Shown here in pieces: positions 55,606 to 63,924 of a stretch of 64,000 nt of DNA. The stretch is from the IMG/VR virus record IMGVR_UViG_3300036845_000456, positions 16,968 through 80,967 of that record; one strand, written 5' to 3'. Positions within the stretch are counted from its first letter, which is position 1, and every line of letters begins with the position of its first letter. The DNA comes from a virus. The notes beneath the pieces are model-generated. The model made no database searches and was not told where the DNA came from. It saw only the letters and a list, made by a program, of their open reading frames with translations. The position numbers were made by a program, and so were the translations under genes.

Positions 55606-56424
55606 ATGAAGGCGCATCAGCGGGAAATTCGCGAGGAAAATAATCGATTGGACCCTCGTGAAGTGGCGCACGATTTGAGCGGTTATTCGATCGAGACGAT
55701 TTCACGCCATGATGCTGCGCAAGTCATCATCCGCTATGAATGGCTGGGAACCATGGGACGCACGGTGCATCACATCGGCTTGGTGTCACCGCAACGAGAA
55801 TTGCACGGCGTCGCGTGTTTTGGTCATGGGCCTGCGGGCTATATCCGTAAGCTAATTGGCGAGCCCGCCCTTTGTTTGGAACGTGGCGCTTGTGTGCATT
55901 ATGCGCCAAGGAACGCGGCGAGCTTTCTGATCAACAATGCCTGCAAACTGATTTATCGAATTGCGGGCGTGTCATTGTTTTTTGCTTATGCTGATCCGAA
56001 GGCGGGCGAGTATGGCGGTGTTTATCAGGCTGCGGGATGGGCTTATCTCGGGCAAGGGCTGCAAGGTCGGCCGCAGGGCCGCAAGCTTCGCTACGAAGTC
56101 CTACGTCCCGGCCTCGATCCTAATGATGATCGGAATTGGTGCACGACGCGCGAACTACGGCGAGGCGAGAAATTGGAGCATCTGACATTTGCGCAGGCCA
56201 GGGCGAAGGGGTGGCATATTCGGCGCCGGGCGGGCAAGCATGTATATGCGATCCATGTCGGCCGTGAGCGCAAGCGTTGGCGCAAGGCCCTCGTGTGGTT
56301 GCCTTATCCGGCGCCGTATCCTGAACTGAAACGGAAGCTGCCGGTGCTGTCGATCGAGCCGTTTCGGATCACGCCGCCGATTGCCGACCAAGCCGATATG
56401 TTCGCATCACTGACCAAGTTTTAG
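55606..56424 (+). CDS. Mom-like GNAT-fold protein (putative DNA modification)
   Basis: 272 residues from ATG 55606. QVIIRYEWLGTMGRTVHHIG, then CLERGACVHYAPRNAASFLI, then FAYADPKAGEYGGVYQAAGW with the GNAT-type ADP...GEYGGVYQA loop. These match the Mom family of phage proteins, which modify adenine in phage DNA and protect it from restriction, as in Mu. The C-terminal 110 residues are a basic extension (RERKRWRKALVWLPYP). Acting on DNA is inferred from the family. It lies just before the DndB-like gene. Confidence 0.55.
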   Translation: MKAHQREIREENNRLDPREVAHDLSGYSIETISRHDAAQVIIRYEWLGTMGRTVHHIGLVSPQRELHGVACFGHGPAGYIRKLIGEPALCLERGACVHYAPRNAASFLINNACKLIYRIAGVSLFFAYADPKAGEYGGVYQAAGWAYLGQGLQGRPQGRKLRYEVLRPGLDPNDDRNWCTTRELRRGEKLEHLTFAQARAKGWHIRRRAGKHVYAIHVGRERKRWRKALVWLPYPAPYPELKRKLPVLSIEPFRITPPIADQADMFASLTKF

Positions 56425-56578
56425 TGTTATTTCGAAGAAAAAGTTTCGAAATCGAGCCGAGAACGGCTTGACAGTGATTGATTTTGGGGTTTTCAATTTA
56501 GGCGTGCCGCTGCGACGTCCGGCAAAGATATCGGCAACGGCACGCCAGAACCTCGGTCAACCAAGGAGGGATTTCCCT

Positions 56579-58012
56579 ATGACCGTCAATCAATCTAGCA
56601 AGCGCTTCGCTCCCCTGCAAACGCACAACGTCACGATCCCCGATCACTTGCTCGTGGTCCCAACGCACGATGATCTGCTGACGCAGACCCATACGTTCGG
56701 ATACGACGGCGAGCAGTTTTTCGGCACTGCTTACATCCAAGGGCGCCGACTGCAATTCACGACGGCAATGCCGATCTCGAAGATGATCGAGATCAGCAAG
56801 ATCGATCGCGCCAAAGCTCGCAGCAACGTCAGGGAAGTCATGGAACGTGCCAACCGGCCGCGTGTCGCGGGCCATTCCAAGGCATTACGCGAGTATTTGT
56901 TGACGACGGCATGCCGTGATGAAAAATTCATTTTGCCGGCGTTTACGTTCAACTTCGGCGATGAATCAACAACCCCCGAAGACGTTCCCGAAGCTGTGCT
57001 GATCATCTACGCGCGTGAAAACGACGTCAGCACGAATGGTTGGCCTGCTCTGTTCCAACTTCCGAGCAATATCAAATTGGATACGACCGACGGCGCGCAT
57101 CGCGGTGACGAAAGCGCAAAAATCCTCGGCGATGCCAGTCTGTCTGACGCGGAACGTGCGAACTTGCGGCGCAATGCTTGTGCGGTCACGGTCATCTTCG
57201 AGCGTAAACGTGTCGATGCGCATCAGGATTTTGCCGATTGTGCGAAGGCTAAACCGATCACCGGAAGCCTGATCACATCTTTCGATGTCCGCGATCTGCG
57301 CAATGCGCGCGCCGTGGAACTGGTACAGCGCGTGCCGTTCTTGACCTATTACGTGGATGCGACCGCTGCCAATGTTAATCTCTCGGCTGCATCCCTAAAA
57401 ATATGGTCGATGTCCGCTGTGCGCGGGTTTGTTGCTCACGTTCAGGATCGTTTTCCGCCTGCTACTGGCCAGCATGTTGAGACGACTCTGGTCGAGAAAA
57501 TGGACGGTGCCGAAGATTTCTTCACAGAAGTCATTAGACACCTACCACAACTCAACACTTTGGATCGCGCGCGCCTGGAATTGGAGGAACGGCAGCGGAC
57601 GAATGTTCCAATCAAAACACCCATGACGCGCACCGAGACGCCCGCGACTTTCCGCAATAAACGTGGTGGCGATATCGCCTTGCGTGGCGTCGGCATGAGC
57701 CTGTTTGCACGTGGTTTCGTGCATTGCAAGCAATACGGCGTGGACTATGCAGAGATGGCTAGCAAGCTCGCGACCCTCGATTGGCATTTGCTCGATATTG
57801 AAAGAACCGAGTTACCTAATCCTGAGACTGACGAAGGCCGCGAGAATTTCGCCGATAAGGTGCGCGAGCACACGAATCCGATCTGGCAAAGCATGGTTGT
57901 CGTCGGGGAGAGCCGATACAAAATCGGTTCATCCAATGACGAAGCCAATGCCGCGTGGACGCGCATACTCGCCAAGATCGATCCGGCAAGTCTGTCACAA
58001 GCGGCAGAATAA
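56579..58012 (+). CDS. DndB-like protein (DGQHR-type)
   Basis: 477 residues from ATG 56579, preceded by the strong site AAGGAGGGATTTCC. Residues 171-175 read DGAHR, a variant of the DGQHR motif, after NIKLDTT. Then comes DAHQDFADCAKAKPITGSL (residues 213-231), the typical second motif of DndB/DGQHR proteins. DndB regulates phosphorothioate DNA modification in bacteria; related proteins occur in other DNA-modification systems. No DndC, D or E partner is seen here. In this phage it could regulate or counter host modification, or work with the Mom-like gene upstream. Confidence 0.65.
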   Translation: MTVNQSSKRFAPLQTHNVTIPDHLLVVPTHDDLLTQTHTFGYDGEQFFGTAYIQGRRLQFTTAMPISKMIEISKIDRAKARSNVREVMERANRPRVAGHSKALREYLLTTACRDEKFILPAFTFNFGDESTTPEDVPEAVLIIYARENDVSTNGWPALFQLPSNIKLDTTDGAHRGDESAKILGDASLSDAERANLRRNACAVTVIFERKRVDAHQDFADCAKAKPITGSLITSFDVRDLRNARAVELVQRVPFLTYYVDATAANVNLSAASLKIWSMSAVRGFVAHVQDRFPPATGQHVETTLVEKMDGAEDFFTEVIRHLPQLNTLDRARLELEERQRTNVPIKTPMTRTETPATFRNKRGGDIALRGVGMSLFARGFVHCKQYGVDYAEMASKLATLDWHLLDIERTELPNPETDEGRENFADKVREHTNPIWQSMVVVGESRYKIGSSNDEANAAWTRILAKIDPASLSQAAE

Positions 58013-58026
58013 AGGCGACCAACACA

Positions 58027-58209
58027 ATGCCCGCCATCTACCAATGGCAGGCGCGCGCCAGCGAGGCACTTGTCCTCGCTGGCACTGCCGCAACCATAAT
58101 TGAGCGCGAGTTATTGATCGACATCGCCAGCGCCTACGATCGGCTCGCACGGATCAATTCTGCCAAACATTCAGGCGGACAACGTGAGCGATCTCCTTCA
58201 ACAGCTTGA
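58027..58209 (+). CDS. Small helical protein
   Basis: 60 residues from ATG 58027. QWQARASEALVLAGTAATII then IDIASAYDRLARINSAK. Ala-rich helices. Overlaps the next gene by 26 bases. Function unknown. Confidence 0.5.
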   Translation: MPAIYQWQARASEALVLAGTAATIIERELLIDIASAYDRLARINSAKHSGGQRERSPSTA

Positions 58210-58564
58210 GGACATGAAGGCCGATTGGGCCAGCAACTCGCGCGAACTGATGGCGCTCAATGCCGAGCTTGGCCCGCTGCAAACGCGCCGCTACGGCATC
58301 ATCGACGCAATCAAGCACACGCATGCTTGTTGCGTGCAACGCGATCAATATGAGCGCCAGCAAGTCTATGTGGTCGGCTACCGTCGTGCCGGCGCGGTCG
58401 AGCGGTTCAAGCTGTTTGCTGATCTCAATGAGATCGACGTCGATCTCGGCCCGCTGAACGTCCAACGCCGTGAACTGCTCAGATTGGATAAATACTTTAG
58501 GTTGACGAGCGAAGCTGTCCGCAAAGCCATGAGTGACGCGGCTAAAGGTTCAACCCGACGATGA
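58184..58564 (+). CDS. Coiled-coil protein
   Basis: 126 residues from GTG 58184. LLQQLEDMKADWASNSRELM, then LQTRRYGIIDAIKHTHACCV, then ERFKLFADLNEIDVDLGPLN. Alternating charged helices. No domain recognised. The last gene before the pentamer array. Confidence 0.5.
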   Translation: MSDLLQQLEDMKADWASNSRELMALNAELGPLQTRRYGIIDAIKHTHACCVQRDQYERQQVYVVGYRRAGAVERFKLFADLNEIDVDLGPLNVQRRELLRLDKYFRLTSEAVRKAMSDAAKGSTRR

Positions 58565-58582
58565 TGGATTAGATCATCGCCG

Positions 58583-60250
58583 GGTCAATCCCTTCGCCTG
58601 CCTTGCCCGGCCATGGCTCGCCTTCGCCCTGCCGTGCCTGACCCGGCATAGCCAAGCCTTGCCTGCCATGCCTCGCCGGGCCCTACCAACCAAGCCTTGC
58701 CGTGCCTTGCCCCGATCACCGGGCCAAACCAAACCATGCCTGCCCTGCCTCGCCTCGACCAGCCGTGCAGCGTCTGGCCCGACCGTGCCGCGACGTGCCG
58801 CGCCTCACCACGCCTGCCGCGTCCACACCATGCCTAATTACGCACTGCCCGGCCCAGCGACATGACGCCATGACGTGCCCGATTGCGCCCTGCCCTGCCT
58901 GCCTTACCGCGCCTTACCAAGCTCTACCTTCGCCATGCCTCTTTGCGGCTCGCCCAGTTGCGCCTTGCCTGCCGTGCCCGATCACGTCACGCCTCGCCTC
59001 GCCAGATTCTGCCGAGCCTTGCCTCGCCCCGCCAAGTCACACCGCCGGACCTAGCCCTACCGAGCCACACAAGCCCCGCCGTACCGCGCCTTGTCACACC
59101 AAGCCAAACCGCGCCTGCCCGGCCAAGCCCCGCCATGCCACAACCTGCTGCGCCGAGACGTACCCTGCCGATCGAGCCTAGCCGAACGCACCGAGCCCTG
59201 CCTGCCGCGCCTTGCCGAACCACGTTACGCCGGGCCATGCCACGCCCGAAGCGCCTATTCTCGCCGGGCCTACCCGTGCCTGCCTTGCCTAAGCCGCGCC
59301 GGGCCACACCCCGCTATGCCAGGGGCTGCCGTGCCGCACCGAGACGCGCCGCCCGAGCCACGCCTGCCATGCCTTGTCCGGCGTGCCCCGGCCGGGCCCC
59401 ACCTTGCCCCGCCGTGCCTGCCTAGCCTGACCTTGTCCAGCCGAGCCGTGCACGGCCCCGCCTGACCTAATCCGGCGTCGTCCTGCCGAACCGCGCCACG
59501 CCTGCCCCGCCAAGCCCTGCCCGGCCATGCCACATCCGAGCCTCGCCTCGTCTTGCCGCGCCTCGCCTGCCATGCCTGCCCTGCCTTGCCGCGCCTTGCC
59601 GCGCCCTGCCAGACCCGACCCGGGCAGGCCCCGCCTCGCCTCGCTGGACCTTGCCTGCCTCGCCAGGGCAAGCCCCGCCTCGGCAGGCCCTGCCGCGTCA
59701 TGCCCGGCCTCGCTATGTCAAGCCGGACCGCGCCTTACCGCGCCTGCCTCCCGCGACAGGCCGCGCCGTGCCATGCCTCTTTTCGCCCAGTGTGACCTTC
59801 CGTGCCACACCAGACCGCGTCTCACCGCGCCTCGAAGCGCCGCCCAGTGCTCGCCTGCCCTGCCTCGCCTACGCCAGACCGCGCCTTGCCGCGACGTCAC
59901 AGGCCCGACCGCGCCCGGCCATGCCACGCCTGCCTCGCCACGCCTAACCCCCTTCGGGCCCGGCTACGCCTCGTTGCGTCAAACCGGGCCACGCCTTGCC
60001 TGCCTCACCAGACCACGCCTTGATCCGCCATGCCTGACCGTATCTCACCCCGCCGCTGAAACGCCCAGTCACGCCACGCCTGCCATGCCTGCCCAAGCCA
60101 AGCCCGCCCATACCCCGCCGCTGCCCGGCCTCACCGAGTGCGCCGGGCCCTGCCATGCCGGAACACGTCCCGCCTGCCATGCCTGAACTCGTCACGATGT
60201 GACGCCACGTGCCATGTAATACCCCGCCTCGCCTCGCCTGCCATGCCTGA
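58583..60250. repeat. Degenerate pentanucleotide repeat array, about 1.7 kb, no convincing gene
   Basis: The stretch is made of five-base steps such as TTGCC, CTGCC, GCGCC, CGCCT, AAGCC, so that GCC recurs nearly every five bases (consensus NNGCC, first two bases free). GCC recurs on the plus strand, GGC on the minus strand. No exact longer unit exists and no ribosome site precedes any of the several long open frames, which read as Ala/Arg/Pro/Leu/Cys in all phases. Open frames here follow from the lack of stops in this repeat, so none is reported as a gene. It lies between the plus-strand block ending at 58564 and the minus-strand block. Confidence 0.7.
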
Positions 60251-60254
60251 TATT

Positions 60255-60791
60255 TCATCCCGGTGGCGGCGCATGCGTTTCACCGTCCTTGCCGCCACGT
60301 CGCCGCGACGGTTTGATCCGCGCACCCGCCGCAACAATGTGTTGTAAGCCGGTTTCGAGTTGTTCTGATAGGCCGGGGAAGCGTTGGTCGAGAAACATCG
60401 CCATGTTGCGCAGTCGTGTGATAACGTCACGACATCGCTCGATCCCGTCAGCAACAACTTCCTTGGCTTGCGTAACCGTCAGTTCCGGCGCAGACAAATC
60501 AAGATAGGATTGACTGCGTTTCGGCACAAACGGATCACGAACATAAACCACCGACGAGATCGTCATTGGTGTATCAACAACAACAACAGTGACGAAGCGG
60601 AGTAGTTTGCGTGCTCGGTCAAGCCGTTGCCGGTGTGCCGCGACGTGATCATCCCAAATGAATTCCTTGTGTAAGGGATGATCCTTTGCGCGCGCGGCCT
60701 CAACGATCAGTTGGGGCGAAAGGCGGCCGCGATTTTTCTTGCGGATGTCCGCCAGTGCCTTGTGGACGCGCGCTTGCCGGTGCGATCTCAT
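60255..60791 (-). CDS. Conserved phage protein of unknown function
   Basis: 178 residues. KALADIRKKNRGRLSPQLIV, then EAARAKDHPLHKEFIWDDHV, then RQRLDRARKLLRFVTVVVVD. These phrases recur in alphaproteobacterial phages. Mostly helical. The stop lies exactly at the edge of the pentamer array. Function unknown. Confidence 0.62.
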   Translation of the reverse strand: MRSHRQARVHKALADIRKKNRGRLSPQLIVEAARAKDHPLHKEFIWDDHVAAHRQRLDRARKLLRFVTVVVVDTPMTISSVVYVRDPFVPKRSQSYLDLSAPELTVTQAKEVVADGIERCRDVITRLRNMAMFLDQRFPGLSEQLETGLQHIVAAGARIKPSRRRGGKDGETHAPPPG

Positions 60792-60797
60792 GACGGT

Positions 60798-61664
60798 TTA
60801 CTCCGTGCCAATATACTCTGCGTCAGAGCCGTTGCCGCCGCGTTCAACGATCGTGCGGCTGGTGGCTGGCAACGCTAGATCAACATCAGCAAGCAGACCG
60901 TCCATCTCACGACGTTTCACTTCCTCATTGAACCACATCAAGATGTCGGCTGTGTCCTGATCAAAGAAAACCGGCTTTTCATAAGCCTTTTGCTGGACCG
61001 CGCGACCTTGCAGTTTGACCACGCTGCGGAAGTCGGCGTCATTATCGGCAACGATCTTGAACGAGCCGTATGGGCCGCCACGCTCGCCACGCCAATCGCC
61101 GATACCAACGATCACGCCGGCTGCTCCGAGCAAGTTACTGATCGTTCGCTCGCTTAGTACGTTCTTCATGTACTGGATCGAAATGCGACACGCCCACTGT
61201 GGAAAGATCGGCCGCGTGCGCACATCCGGCGTCCGATTCATGTCAGAATTTCGAACCATCGCAGAAAAGATTTGCGGCACGCCATATAAGTCGATGGTGA
61301 CATCCATGATTTTCGTCAAGCGCTCGATTTGCGCGCGCTTGGCGCCAGGAATATCGATCGCCGCTTGTGCCAAGCTCCCATGCAAGGCGCCATTGGGAAC
61401 GTGAAACAACGTCTTTTCTGGTTTGCGGCAGAGATAGAACGAACTGCGATATTCCTTGAGCGGATCATGCTTGAGCCGCTGTTCCAAACTGGCGCGGTTC
61501 TGTTGCGGTGATGGCAAAATCAGTTCCTGCCAAGCCTTGAACGGAAACCGGTGCATGATCAGCGGCGACGTGCCAAGCAAGTTGGCGCGCACTTCGCCCA
61601 TTTTGATCTCTTGGACTTCGATTTGCGTCGTTTCGGTCTTTTTACGTGCCGGTGCTTTAGCCAT
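60798..61664 (-). CDS. Conserved phage protein with RAMP-like glycine loop
   Basis: 288 residues. ANLLGTSPLIMHRFPFKAWQ, then LKHDPLKEYRSSFYLCRKPE, then LLGAAGVIVGIGDWRGERGG and PYGSFKIVAD. The GxGxWR...GxxGSF segment (about residues 188-210) is a glycine-rich loop like those in RAMP-fold proteins, and similar phage proteins of unknown function share it. A GAAGGAT site precedes ATG 61664. Confidence 0.5.
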   Translation of the reverse strand: MAKAPARKKTETTQIEVQEIKMGEVRANLLGTSPLIMHRFPFKAWQELILPSPQQNRASLEQRLKHDPLKEYRSSFYLCRKPEKTLFHVPNGALHGSLAQAAIDIPGAKRAQIERLTKIMDVTIDLYGVPQIFSAMVRNSDMNRTPDVRTRPIFPQWACRISIQYMKNVLSERTISNLLGAAGVIVGIGDWRGERGGPYGSFKIVADNDADFRSVVKLQGRAVQQKAYEKPVFFDQDTADILMWFNEEVKRREMDGLLADVDLALPATSRTIVERGGNGSDAEYIGTE

Positions 61665-61699
61665 GGTGGTTTTGTATCCTTCGGGTTTTATGCACGAGC

Positions 61700-61735
61700 G
61701 GCGGCACGATCGCCCGTCAGAGAGATCGTGCCGCC
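61700..61735 (-). promoter_or_regulatory. Leader hairpin
   Basis: GGCGGCACGATC (61700-61711) pairs perfectly with GATCGTGCCGCC (61724-61735). It is the leader of the minus-strand gene at 61664. The loop has no TTGGAG. Function unknown; might stabilise the mRNA. Confidence 0.65.
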
Positions 61736-62044
61736 TATCTCGCGCGAGAGTTAGGATTAAAGCCTGACGGGCAGCGCTGAATTTGCAGTGTCAACCGAAT
61801 GTTGTCAACTCTGCAATATATGCGTATAGGCCAAACGACGGCGCATCGCGCCCGGCGGGCAGGTGGCGCGTAACAAATAACGGCCCGCAGTCGGCTCGCG
61901 TGGTGTCCACTTTCGCACTGCGCGGCGCGCCGATGTCGGGGCGGCCGGCTCTGATCGCCGGGCGCGGCGAATGCAAAACGTTGCGTGGGCCTACATGCCC
62001 CTGCCCCTTCCATCGGCTTAACCCCATACGCGAGCTTGCCCCAA
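61736..62044. promoter_or_regulatory. Divergent promoter region
   Basis: Plus strand: TTGTCA (61802-61807), 17 bases, TATAGG (61825-61830). On the minus strand two TTGACA boxes (61809-61804 and 61794-61789) lie 15 bases apart; no convincing -10 was found. About 200 further bases to the next gene hold no other feature I can name. Confidence 0.5.
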
Positions 62045-62320
62045 ATGATCCGCGAAGATTTCATCGTTGAGGGAATAGTGTTCAACGTCACGATCGCGAT
62101 GCCCGCGCACGCAACAGGCTGGTTTAGCGTCAACGTCTGCGGCCCGGGCAAGCGCCGCAAGCTCCGCGAATATTGCCTCGGATGGAACGGAGAACGGTTC
62201 GCGCACAGCGGAGCGCTGCAAGAGCTTGAGCGCTACCACCCCAACGTCCTGCCGCAAATTTTGCAATGGCTGCAAAGCCCGGAGATGCGCGAGGCATTGA
62301 GCACAGCAACCAATAAGTGA
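62045..62320 (+). CDS. Small protein of unknown function
   Basis: 91 residues from ATG 62045. VEGIVFNVTIAMPAHATGWF, then SVNVCGPGKRRKLREYCLGW, ending in LQELERYHPNVLPQILQWLQ. Beta-rich front and helical end. No family recognised. No strong ribosome site seen. Confidence 0.5.
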   Translation: MIREDFIVEGIVFNVTIAMPAHATGWFSVNVCGPGKRRKLREYCLGWNGERFAHSGALQELERYHPNVLPQILQWLQSPEMREALSTATNK

Positions 62321-62442
62321 TCCCGTGATTTTTGGGTTGTGCGCCTCGCCCCCATTCCCACGCTATATTCTGTCCTTCCCCCATTATTCGCGCAAAAGCG
62401 GGGAAAAGCGGGGAACAGCGGGTGGCCACGAGGCGCCCCCAT

Positions 62443-62555
62443 TTCTTCGTAACTACCTTCCCTTCAGGAAGGAAGAAGAAAAGGGGGAAGACCATCCCCC
62501 CCTTTTTCTGCTTCGCTTCGCTGAAAAAGGGGGGTTCAGGTGTAGTTACGAAGAA
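62443..62555 (+). promoter_or_regulatory. Nested inverted repeats in the leader of the NusG-like gene
   Basis: TTCTTCGTAACTAC (62443-62456) pairs perfectly with GTAGTTACGAAGAA (62542-62555). Inside this, CCCCCCTTTTTC pairs with GAAAAAGGGGGG (about 62496-62534), with a 14-base apex. A small CTTCC/GGAAG stem lies in the left half. The structure is about 113 bases long and begins 122 bases after the small gene's stop. Confidence 0.75.
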
Positions 62556-62676
62556 CCAGTGGCGCCGAGCCAAAAATTCCGCGCTTTGCCCCTCGGTTGC
62601 ACTTCCAGAGAAAAGTTAAGCCAATTGTCGGCAAACTCTTGACTCGGATTGTAGTCCTGCGTCAGAAATCGCGTTC

Positions 62677-63189
62677 ATGGTCGGGCAAGCCACAAAACGT
62701 TGGATCGTTGTGCGCACGCGTGGCGGTCGGGAAAACTGGGCTCTGGAAAATGCCACCGCGCAAAAATTCGAGTGCTACTTGCCGAAAATCCTCGAACGCG
62801 TGACCTTCAACGATCAAAAACTCTCCGTCGCTCGACCGCTGTTTCCGAGCTACATGTTCGTCCTCGCCGATCGCTGGCGCGTCTTGCTCTCAACTTTCGG
62901 AATTGTCGGAATCGTCATGCGCGGTAGCGAGCCCGATTGCTTGCCCAATCGCGTGATCCATGATCTACGCGAACGCGAAGGCGACGACGGAATTATCGTC
63001 CTGCCAAAACCAAAAGCAGTTCTCGGTCCCAACTCTCAGGTGCAAATCCTCAAAGGTCCGTTCCAAGGCCATGCCGGCGTCATCGCCAACATGCGCCCAC
63101 ACGAACGGGCTCGCGTGCTGCTCGACTTCCTCGGACGCAAGACCGACGTACTGATCGCCAACTCCGATCTCGCCTTGATCGCCGCTTGA
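62677..63189 (+). CDS. NusG/RfaH-like transcription factor
   Basis: 170 residues. KRWIVVRTRGGRENWALENA, then FECYLPKILERVTFND, then VARPLFPSYMFVLADRWRVL form the NGN-type domain. GPNSQVQILKGPFQGHAGVI is the KOW motif (about residues 116-135). NusG paralogues such as RfaH and LoaP act as processive antiterminators. The family fit is good. It likely acts on late transcription. The gene carries a strongly folded leader. Confidence 0.75.
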   Translation: MVGQATKRWIVVRTRGGRENWALENATAQKFECYLPKILERVTFNDQKLSVARPLFPSYMFVLADRWRVLLSTFGIVGIVMRGSEPDCLPNRVIHDLREREGDDGIIVLPKPKAVLGPNSQVQILKGPFQGHAGVIANMRPHERARVLLDFLGRKTDVLIANSDLALIAA

Positions 63190-63449
63190 AAGATTTCCAG
63201 TACGTGCCGTGTCGAACAATTCTGGTGCGAGCTTGATCCCAGTGGGTAACCAGCGCTGGTGCGGTAGCTTGTGAAAAACCCGATGGCAACAATCAAGTCA
63301 CCATCGGGTTCTCATATTCGGCCTGCCTTGACCAGCCTCGGCCCGATTTGCCTGACCGGGCATCGCCATTTCTGGCCTCACCGCGCTACACGTGCCGCGC
63401 CGCTTCCGGCCGCACCATGCCCCGCCTGCCATGCCTAAGTGATTTGTCT
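63190..63449. other. Spacer with terminator and pentamer-like patch
   Basis: Contains the hairpin at 63277-63310, an ops-like string (TGCGGTAGCTTG, 63259-63270) and a second island of GCC-rich pentamer repeat (about 63320-63435). I see no gene with a start and a ribosome site in it. Confidence 0.5.
63277..63310 (+). terminator. Hairpin terminator candidate
   Basis: AACCCGATGG (63277-63286) pairs perfectly with CCATCGGGTT (63301-63310), with a 14-base loop. A weak T-rich run (TTCTCAT) follows. It is located about 90 bases after the NusG-like stop. Confidence 0.6.
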
Positions 63450-63782
63450 ATGCCAGATCAACCCGATCATCTCAACCGGTCAGCACCATGGCGACGATGG
63501 TATGGGCTACGATCTTGGCGCCGACGTGCGCGCGCCCAACTCATAAGCGAGCCATGGTGCGAAAGCTGTAAACGGAAAGGCGCCGCTGTTGCTGCAACTA
63601 CCGCTGACCACATCCAAAGGCATGCAGGCAACTATGAGCAATTCCACTTCGGTCGGCTGCAAAGTTTGTGCACGAATTGCCACAATCAAGACAAGGCTTT
63701 CGCGGAACATCGTGGCTTCACGAAGGGCACTGACGTTGATGGCTTTCCGCTCGATGAAGCGCACTTCTGCTACCGCGACTGA
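63450..63782 (+). CDS. HNH endonuclease
   Basis: 110 residues from ATG 63450. EPWCESCKRKG (Cys37, Cys40), TTADHIQRHAG (Asp53, His54) and LQSLCTNCHNQDKA (Cys74, Cys77, His78) give the HNH active site with a zinc. In many phages an HNH protein of this kind precedes terminase and helps DNA packaging. Its place at the right end of the window fits that role. Confidence 0.82.
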   Translation: MPDQPDHLNRSAPWRRWYGLRSWRRRARAQLISEPWCESCKRKGAAVAATTADHIQRHAGNYEQFHFGRLQSLCTNCHNQDKAFAEHRGFTKGTDVDGFPLDEAHFCYRD

Positions 63783-63924
63783 GCGCACCACCTACACCAC
63801 CCCACATCAGCAAAACCATCGTTAATCTAAGGTTGAGTGACTAAGGCAGCCTTTACCACTCAACCGCAAATAGCGATTTGGTATCGTGGTATAGCACACT
63901 TAGCTCCATGGTACTTCTTGGGGG

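Noticed and set aside
58883-60186. Several long open frames (100-220 residues) in the pentamer array
   Set aside because: They are Ala/Arg/Pro/Leu/Cys noise in all phases, lack ribosome sites, overlap each other on both strands and are explained by a repeat that contains few stop codons.
32533-60250. CRISPR-like array among the repeats
   Set aside because: The repeats have periods of five and six bases and no unique spacers of constant length; no Cas genes are near.
61783-62070. Plus-strand frame starting at 61783
   Set aside because: It overlaps the promoter-like sequences and has no coding character.
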